In this document: positions 57,202 through 64,000 of the stretch, one piece after another
How the letters are laid out: every line of letters starts with the position of its first letter
Position numbering within the stretch: position 1 is the stretch's first letter
Origin: Cloeon dipterum
Taxonomy: Eukaryota; Arthropoda; Insecta; Ephemeroptera; Baetidae
NCBI RefSeq assembly: GCF_949628265.1
Contig: NC_088787.1
Location: 35,948,844-36,012,843, forward strand
Reading direction: 5' to 3'
Length of the DNA stretch: 64,000 bases
Translations under genes and position numbers: made by a program
The notes under the pieces: model-generated
What the model saw: the letters and a program-made list of their open reading frames with translations, nothing else
The model's database searches: none
What the model was told of the DNA's origin: nothing

Positions 57202-58231
57202 AATTGTATAATCTTAAAGGTCATGTGTATTAAAAGAAAATTATCACAAAATCTATGTTTATTTTTCCCTTTAAAATTTATTGTTATTTCCTTTTAATAG
57301 TTTGAATAGCAATGTTATGTGGCACACACAGATATTAATAAACGAGAACAACATCTGCAGCATCAATAAAATGAAGAGCAAGAGGCGAGAGTTGCTCGTC
57401 ATGGCCGGAGGAAAGGGCAAGGTCACAAGACGCTGTTTGTTTTGCATTTTTACTTCTTGCTAAATATAGCCGCCGGCTCTAATAAAAATGCTGGGAGCTG
57501 ATGAGATCTCCAGATAAACCATAATGCAACATTATCGCTTCCGATCCGGCTTTAATTTACTATTTGGATAAGTAAAAAATAAATCCTGAGTGAGACGAAT
57601 TTTCTCCTGGAATTTTAATTTAAGGAAAAATCGCTAGAACAAATCAATAAATTTAAAGGATTGTAATATGAAATTGGATCTGGTGACTTTTGTGGAGCAC
57701 TTTTTCCCCTGCTGGTTTATATTAATTAAAATTGAGTGGTTTATTATGATTTAAAACAATCTGCAGGCATGTGCCGCGATACTCTTCGGCTTCAGATCAA
57801 ATGCGCGCCAGCTGACCCAAGGCCGGCGCGACCGCCAGCTGCGACCAAAGATGAAGAACCGATTTGCGTAAAAATTGGCTCTTGCTGGCGCGTGTTGATG
57901 GGCATATCAGGCTGAAGAGTGTCACGACAGCATGTTATTATCTCACTTTTTGAATTCGAAACGTCTCAAAATTAAAATAGAAACAATAATAATTAAGGTT
58001 ATTCAATAAAATCGCTTTTACTGTATCAAATTTTGAATGAAAAAACTTGTGAGTGCATCAAAAATGAAACGATAGAAAATTTTCAATGAAATTGTGTTTA
58101 TTTATCTACCCAGAACAATTTTTTGTCACATATTTATTTTTAAAAATTTTGTTTCTTTATAAAAATGAACAAAGGTAAAATTAAAATTATAGTTAAAAAA
58201 TCCACCTGACTGCTCCAGCCTAGATTAAAAT
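57202..58231. other. Convergent 3' region between the LRR gene and lectin 5
   Basis: 3' UTR of the LRR gene, then AT-rich spacer. A small inverted pair of words (GCGCGCCAGCTG near 57802 and CTTGCTGGCGCG near 57882) is visible. No gene. Confidence 0.45.
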
Positions 58232-60360
58232 TTATATGCACTCAGCAGGCAGTTCACAGATGGCATACTTTTCGTTTGCACAGCCATAATCCAACAATTC
58301 CAAATTTCCTCTGGACAAGATGTCAACGCAAGTGTCGCTTCCTATCCTGTAGCTGTCAGGTTCTTTCAGGTCTTCGGCCCACATGGGGCTGTTCAAGGGA
58401 AGAATCGTCCCGTCGTGCCATTGAAAATCGCCGGCTTCCCGTCCAATGTCCGATGCAGACAGCCACCAATTTGTCTCTAAAATTCACCGCGGTATTTTAG
58501 AAATAAAGCGAGCATTTAAAACGTTGAAATGTTTTGCTTACGAGAAATTGTTGCTGCCTTATTTCGCACGATTTTCAATTCCGATTGCGTCTTTGGTGAG
58601 GCCAAATGCAGCCCAATGCTTTCGCAGTATTCTTTCGCTTTGTACCAACTCCGCTGTGAATTAGAAAAAATTAATGTAATGAAATAAATAAATAAATAAA
58701 ATATAGACACTTGCCCTGGTTGAGGAAAAAAGGTAAGATTTCCCGTTCGCTAATTTCGTCAGGGACGTCAGGCCTGCAAATAAAATCAATTAATTTTTTA
58801 TAGTTTAGTCAATTTTATACTTACTGCTTTTTGCTTTTCGGCAGTTCTCAATTTGGAGGTTCTGGAAAAATTATTCAGGGGAAATTTTTTATTTGTTTAC
58901 AGATATAATACCTGTTTCACTGCGTTAATTTCAGCCAACAGTGCGTCAAGCTGAAAAATAGAGAAAAATATAATAAAAAGTGAATAATTAAATTTTATTT
59001 TATTTTTCACATTTCCATCATCTTTATTTCGATTTTCTCTTGGCCTGTCTGGTGTTTGAACTTCCGGTTTTGCCTCCAATTTCAAGACCACATCGTTTAA
59101 ACGACCATCCGTGTCCTGTGAAAAAAAATATATAATTTTTGTGCAAAAAAATAACCTTTTAGCATACCTTTTTCTGTGTTTCCACTTGATTCGTCAATAA
59201 CGCGAGCTGGAAAATTCAAAATTAGAATCTAGTCCTCTTTTTATAAAAAATGATTAACCTTATCTTTAATTTCTTTCAGCTCATCCTGTTCCTTTGTTCG
59301 GATTTGTTTCAATTCACGATTGTTCGACTCCAGCTGGTCAATTTTCGTCTTCAGTCCGTCATTTTTCGATTCAATCTCGTCGAATTTTGATTTAAGGCCG
59401 TCCAATTGCGCATTAATTCCCTTTAATTATTAATAAATTAAATAAATCAATAAAAATTATATAAAAATACCTTTTTTGTTTCTTCTATGGCCTCTGCGAG
59501 TTCGGATTGGCATTTTTTGCAATCCTGTGTTGCGTCATTTAAAGAAAATTTCAAATTTCCCACCTCAGTCTTTAAGCTGGCGATCTAAAATATGAAATTT
59601 TATTTTATTCCACTTTAAACTTTGGTGAAAATACCTCTGTTTTGAGTTCTGCCACATTTTCATCCGTTTTCTTGTGCAGTTTTCCAAAATCTCCATCTTG
59701 TGCATCGAGCTGTTGCAACTTTAACTCCACCTTTTGCAAGTCGTCATTGATTTCCTAATAAAAAAATACGTACAGCCTTAATTTTCCGAAACATTAAATA
59801 AAAAAAACCGACCTTTCGCAGGTTGCTGCTCGAGTTTCCGAGTGCAGTTTCGAGCTGACGGGATATTCTGATGACGTTATTCAAAGAATTGTTCAGATTC
59901 TCAATATCAACGTTGAAATAGTCAACCTACAGCCAGAGGTTTAATTTATAAATATCAGTTTTGATTTAATAAGGTTACCGACGCTTGGATGTCCATTTTA
60001 AACGCGTGTTCTTGCTTCACTTTGACTTCAAAATCTTGATTCTTAGATTGTAGTTGCTCCAACTTCCATTTCAACTGTCCCAAGTGCGCATCGGTCTCCT
60101 AATTCATTAATGAATTCAATTATAATAATAAATTTAATTAATTTAAGGAACCGTTTTCGAATCGCTGCACTTTTTCAATTCTGTGTCCAGTCTGTTTGTT
60201 ATTTGCTGAATCCTGGAATAATAATAAAAATATTTTTTTAAGGTTTTTTTAAAAAAAGATTTTGCACCCACAAGACGGTATTGTTTTGGACCCTGTCGCT
60301 CAACAAAATCTGCGCCGCGAGTGGCGAGATGAACGCGACGAGGAAAAACCAAAGCAGCAT
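58232..60360 (-). CDS. C-type lectin 5, with long coiled-coil neck
   Basis: Fourteen coding exons on the minus strand: 60360-60272, 60212-60152, 60098-59979, 59926-59813, 59754-59635, 59584-59471, 59420-59259, 59206-59168, 59115-59011, 58950-58912, 58861-58825, 58773-58715, 58653-58542 and 58476-58232. All phases agree, 471 residues. Signal peptide MLLWFFLVAFISPLAA; then about 300 residues of heptad-rich coiled coil encoded by exons that mostly begin and end in phase 0 (LKWKLEQLQSKNQDFEVKVK, LDGLKSKFDEIESKNDGLK), so repeat-like exon growth is likely. The lectin domain has SWYKAKEYC, WWLSASDIGRE, EPD, DTC, YGC and ICE. Intron 12 has a GC donor (AGG|GCAAGT). The lectin-domain exon phases equal those of genes 1-4, so all five share ancestry. 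Probably a secreted multimeric lectin. Confidence 0.85.
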
Positions 60361-60516
60361 CGTCGAAAATTCTTCTTGCTGATCGAGCACGTACACTGCA
60401 AATAAAATTAAATGGCTATGCTGTAGAAATATTAATTGAGCTAATTGATTTTGTTCTACTATAATATGCGCAATCTGTTGGAGGTTATCAGATAATTAAA
60501 AAAATCTCTGATAATT

Positions 60517-61404
60517 AGGGCTGTGAATTTTAGACGAAAGACAATTTTTTCTGCCACGTGCCGGAAAAAAAGGAAATTTTCAAATATTGCTATTTTTGCA
60601 ACTCCAAATGTCGGGTTCTAACCTTCAGAATTGCAAAAAATATCCACGGTTGGACTCGTCTCAACCTGCCCTGACCATCTGAAGGGTTAAAAAGTTGTAT
60701 ACACCCATCCCCTTTCATCCCCGCTGCTACAACTTTGATAAAAAGCGACGCCCGTTCCTGGCGACGCTCTTGTTGCATTTTTAAAACTGTACGGCAACTA
60801 GGGGTGGAGAGCAAACACCCCTAAACCCTTCAGCTGCTCAGAGGAGGTTGAGACGAGTCGAACAGTGGGTGGTTTTTGTAATTGTGATGCTTAGAACCCG
60901 AGATTTGGAGGTGCACAAATACGAAAAAATTATGAATTTATCAAATTTTGTAATTTTTGCAACTCCAAATCTCGGGTTTTAATTGTCAGCATTGCAAAAA
61001 TTACCCACCGTTGGACTCGTCTTGGCCTGCCCTGACCAGCTGAAAGGTTTAGGGGTGCCTACACTCCACCCTTAAGTTGCTTTACTTCAACCCCCCCCCC
61101 CCCCAGAAAAAAATTATAAAATATAGCATTTTACAATTAGGGGTGGAGTTGAAGCACCCCTTAACCTTTCAGCTCGTAAGGGCAGGTTGAGACGAGTCCA
61201 ACAGTGGGTAGTTTTTACAATTCTGATGGTTCGAACCCGAGATTTGAAGTTGCAAAAATTACGGTTTTTGAAAATTTCCCATTTGGAATAATAGAAATGG
61301 TCATTTTCCATTGAATTTTCAGCATGGTAATTAAATTTATCCGAAAACCCGTCTAAAATAGTCAACTATTTTCCCGAAAATAATCGTTTGAAATTCACAG
61401 CCCT
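60517..61404. mobile_element. Composite DNA element in lectin-5 5' intron
   Basis: Outer perfect 14-bp inverted ends AGGGCTGTGAATTT (60517) and AAATTCACAGCCCT (61391-61404). Flanking 8-mers CTGATAAT and TTCGTAAT agree at 5 of 8 positions if the ends are taken one base further out, so a decayed hAT-type target duplication is possible. Inside are two family-C MITEs (about 60588-60915 and 60950-61262) sharing CTCGGGTT and TGGACTCGTCT words. A 14-base C run is at 61091-61104. Confidence 0.65.
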
Positions 61405-61590
61405 ATTCGTAATCCCCTTTTTTAATTTATATATATGTATTTGAAATCAACCTGAACCCTGCAGGAAATAAAAATAAAAAATCGAAGAGATAAAATCCAA
61501 ACTTTTTCTGAAATTCGTACGAAATCTGAATGTATACTCACCAATGGATGGAGGAGATGAAATGCGATGCAAGAGCAACTCCGGCGTCTC

Positions 61591-61598
61591 TTTTATAG
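61591..61598 (-). promoter_or_regulatory. TATA box of lectin gene 5
   Basis: TATAAAAG on the minus strand. A probable first exon follows (containing GAGACGCCGGAGTTGC) and ends at a GTGAGT donor near 61540. The acceptor TTTGCAG near 60396 and a short UTR lead to the ATG at 60360. The 5' intron is thus about 1.1 kb. Confidence 0.7.
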
Positions 61599-61609
61599 CA
61601 GACGAGCGG

Positions 61610-63640
61610 CGCAATGAGCAATTAGAGGGAAAAAGCAGTGCAGCGCATCGTCCTCAGTGTTTGCTTTTTCCTCATCTCGATTTGCGCCGGATCAAATTTG
61701 GATGATGTAACATACACGCCGATGCCGATAAAGTGAGCTCAACAAGGTCAAGGGCCACATGTGAGAATCTCTCCGCCAACCGATATTGATATTTTAAGGA
61801 CGGATGAGGAAATGCGGCCTTTTTATCAATCAGTAAAAGCATCTTTTGAGAAGGAGGAAACAAAATTGAATAGTCTGCAGAGTACTTGAGGAAAATACAA
61901 AGGCCGCAGATAGTTTTAAATTTGTTGAGGAAATCTTCCCTAAATTGTAAAATAAATTATGCGGAGACAAAATTAATGCTTGATACGCATGTAAAATTTA
62001 GAGCTGATTTTCTCACAAATTTTAAACGGCAGCCTGGGAATTGTGATGGGTTTCCTCCTTTTTAGTTAAAGGAAAAAAGGATTTGGCAGAAATTTTCTGT
62101 AGTTTTTTTTTAAATAAATATTTTCATCGATTTCTTGTTGCGCATCCTTCTGGCTGAATATTTTGACAGATTTATTTTTGTTTCGTTTGTCACGTATATT
62201 ATTTATCGTTGTGCGTTTGCGTTTTATTTTATGAATCTCTCGCTCTAGCGCCTCATCATCTGGCCTGTGTCTTTTGGCGGCTGTCGTTTTTTGCGTACAT
62301 CACGCCGCTGCGACTGCTGAATGAATCTCGAGCGACTTGTTGATTTTTGAGGCGCAACAGATATTGAGGCGCCATCTCTTGTTTAATGCTTGAAATATTT
62401 CCTGAAAAGAAATCAAATCAGCAGCACATTTGAAAAAAAAATAGAGGCCTCAGCCACCGACCGGAGAAAAAGGAAATCGAAAAAAGTTATTTTACAAGGG
62501 CGTAAAATTATTTATCAAGAATGTGACGCGCGCAGCTTTATAACCTTTGTATTTTAAATAAATCTATTCTGGACACAAAGCAAATATTTAAAAATTAATA
62601 TGCAGAGAGAAACGATGTAGGCTTCAAAGTCGAACTAAAAACCTAAGAGAACAGTTCAGTTTTTGAGTCTAAACCTTTTAATTATAAGATTTTTTCACCA
62701 AAGCAACAGTTCCAAGATGTTAGAAATAAAATCCAGTTCGCCGCCAAAGTCACAATTCCAGCCTCCAACTTGTCCCGTTATTTTTCACTGTTTTGTATGC
62801 TTCCGTGAAATTCTAACAGCAAAAATTCTGCCTCGCAAGTCGCCAGAGCTGTTCTCGCAATGTATGCAACCGGCTCGACAAAAGCGCTGGTCAAATTGCA
62901 TAACAAGAGGAAATGTACGCCGCCTTTCATTTCGGATTGACTATCAAAATAAAAAGCTCTGTCTTCCGAGAAAATTGCCGCTAAAAATCTTCTGTATTTG
63001 CGCTTGAACCTTGGTCGAGGTTGCCATTTAATAATAAAGTAATAAAATAAAATCCAGCAACCCGAACATAATAATCTTTTATAGACACCTTTACCCTAAA
63101 AAAAGACAAAAATCTAACTTAAAAATAAGGCTTGTAAGTGGAGAGGGAATCGTAAAAGATATTGACTATTTTTTGCGATAAAATGTTCTTGCACTTTTTT
63201 TGTTCTCAGTAACAATAATGTTGATTTGATGATCTTTATTTTTATTTGCATTTTGACACAAGTCGCGAAGTGAGCAAATTTTAGTCTGTTTAAAAATTTG
63301 TCTATGCTGAAAATCACCAATCTTTAAATTGATTTGAATTATCACGCAAATAAAAGGTCTCAGAAATATTATTTTCATGAATTAATTCCCCGCATGGCAA
63401 GAATAAAAAATAAAATAGTTTCCCTGTCGCGCGCTTATTTTATTTGGACGAAAAGGAGCAGGATAACGAAGAAAAACCCCACGAGTCCGAATTCTCCAGA
63501 ATCTCCAGACGAGATTTGAATTCCTTGATTCCTGAGCATGTAAAAGGCGCTGCATCACCATCCTGAGTTCATTGTCTTGACAAAAGCAGCCACTCAACCA
63601 CCGCACACACGGCGAAGACAAATCGATTTCCACAAAATCT
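61610..63640. other. Intergenic stretch, no gene recognised
   Basis: An R3-type word (AGAGGCCTCAGCCACCGAC) lies at 62444. The 114-residue plus-strand frame 62663-63007 and the minus-strand frames near 63114-63378 show no domain, splice context or codon pattern that convinces me. 63530-63640 is probably the promoter of the gene starting at 63654. Confidence 0.4.
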
Positions 63641-63653
63641 AACTAAGAACAAT

Positions 63654-63893
63654 ATGTCGTTCGTGGAATTCGTGTAAGTAAATTTCCCTTGGATTTAGTC
63701 ACTTAATTTAAAGTAAGGAAACATGATACATTATAAAAAAACTCAATATTTTCTTTCAGGACTTTTTTCATAATCATCATAGCGATCGTCATGATCTTCA
63801 AAGGACTCGTCGAACTTTGGACCTGCTGGTCCGTGTGGAAGGAAGACCAGCGCCAACGAGGACCTGATCGTCCCGGAGACAAAATTGTAGATA
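63654..63893 (+). CDS. Start of a small membrane protein (continues past window)
   Basis: Exon 1 is 63654-63673 (MSFVEFV) with donor GTAAGT; exon 2 is 63760-63893 with acceptor TTTCTTTCAG and donor GTAAGT. Phases agree. Residues 8-20 form a hydrophobic segment (TFFIIIIAIVMIF), followed by LVELWTCWSVWKEDQ and a Pro/Arg/Gly-rich charged part (RGPDRPGDKIVD). This looks like an N-terminal signal anchor or uncleaved leader. The rest lies beyond the window, so I cannot name the family. Very short first coding exon. Confidence 0.6.
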
Positions 63894-64000
63894 GTAAGTA
63901 ATACGTTTAGAGTGTAATTTTCAAATTTCTTTGGAGATTTTTGTAAGGATGAACTCATTGTCTGGGTTTATCTGAAAATGTAGTTGTACAAAAATCTTGT

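Noticed and set aside
61220-61250. GGTTCGAACCC as a tRNA B box
   Set aside because: It belongs to the family-C MITE arm (other copies read GGTTAAAACCC, GGTTCTAACC) and no cloverleaf surrounds it.
62663-63007. 114-residue plus-strand frame
   Set aside because: Composition and lack of conserved motifs or splice signals do not support coding; could be revived by transcript evidence.
1-64000. CRISPR arrays, bacterial operons or plasmid features
   Set aside because: Direct repeats are dispersed or microsatellite-like, not regularly spaced; genes have spliceosomal introns throughout.

Overview
The window looks like AT-rich nuclear DNA of an arthropod, most likely an insect. The evidence is canonical GT-AG introns (plus one GC-AG intron), a yellow/MRJP-family gene, a gd-type (gastrulation-defective-like) serine protease, an insect-style BTB protein, a cluster of secreted C-type lectins, an LRR protein resembling insect F-box/LRR proteins, and a captured errantivirus/baculovirus-F-type envelope gene. 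There are no bacterial operons, CRISPR arrays or recognisable tRNA genes. The species cannot be named from sequence alone. Gene models were built by hand from splice signals, and every junction was checked for reading-frame phase.

Layout. 0-2.6 kb: 5' part of a minus-strand P-loop GTPase with collagen-like tracts, running off the left edge. 7.8-10.6 kb: gd-like serine protease with two lesions, probably a pseudogene; its promoter and first exon are duplicated at 14.6-15.4 kb. 16.6-18.5 kb: single-pass membrane protein. 21.1-24 kb: minus-strand LRR protein with transposons in its introns. 25.2-27.3 kb: yellow/MRJP protein. 28.9-39.4 kb: four closely related C-type lectin genes (three plus-strand in tandem, one inverted), followed by a gene-less lectin 3' flank at 40.3 kb. 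40.9-42.6 kb: minus-strand BTB protein. 45.06-50.74 kb: a large nested foldback (inverted-repeat) element. 50.8-54.2 kb: envelope-derived gene with an open frame across four coding exons. 54.25-54.65 kb: 5S-rRNA-derived SINE containing a 44-bp perfect palindrome. 56.4-57.2 kb: secreted LRR protein. 58.2-60.4 kb (promoter at 61.6 kb): a fifth lectin with a long coiled-coil neck. 63.65 kb to the edge: start of a small membrane protein.

Between the genes the DNA is dominated by repeats. The most distinctive is a family I call R1: eight CpG-rich, promoter-like copies between 6.4 and 37.5 kb, all in the same orientation, each with an inverted CCAAT box and a TATA-like box. An associated family (R2) often lies just upstream. 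One R1 copy is split by a 1325-bp hAT-like element with a perfect 8-bp target duplication. Other foldback MITE families sit in introns of the LRR, envelope and lectin genes.

The protein-coding content is mainly of extracellular or recognition type (lectins, LRR proteins, a protease, a yellow protein). The five lectins share the same lectin-domain exon structure and differ chiefly in their neck exons, so the cluster shows how neck length and cysteine content change by duplication, deletion and splice-site shifts.
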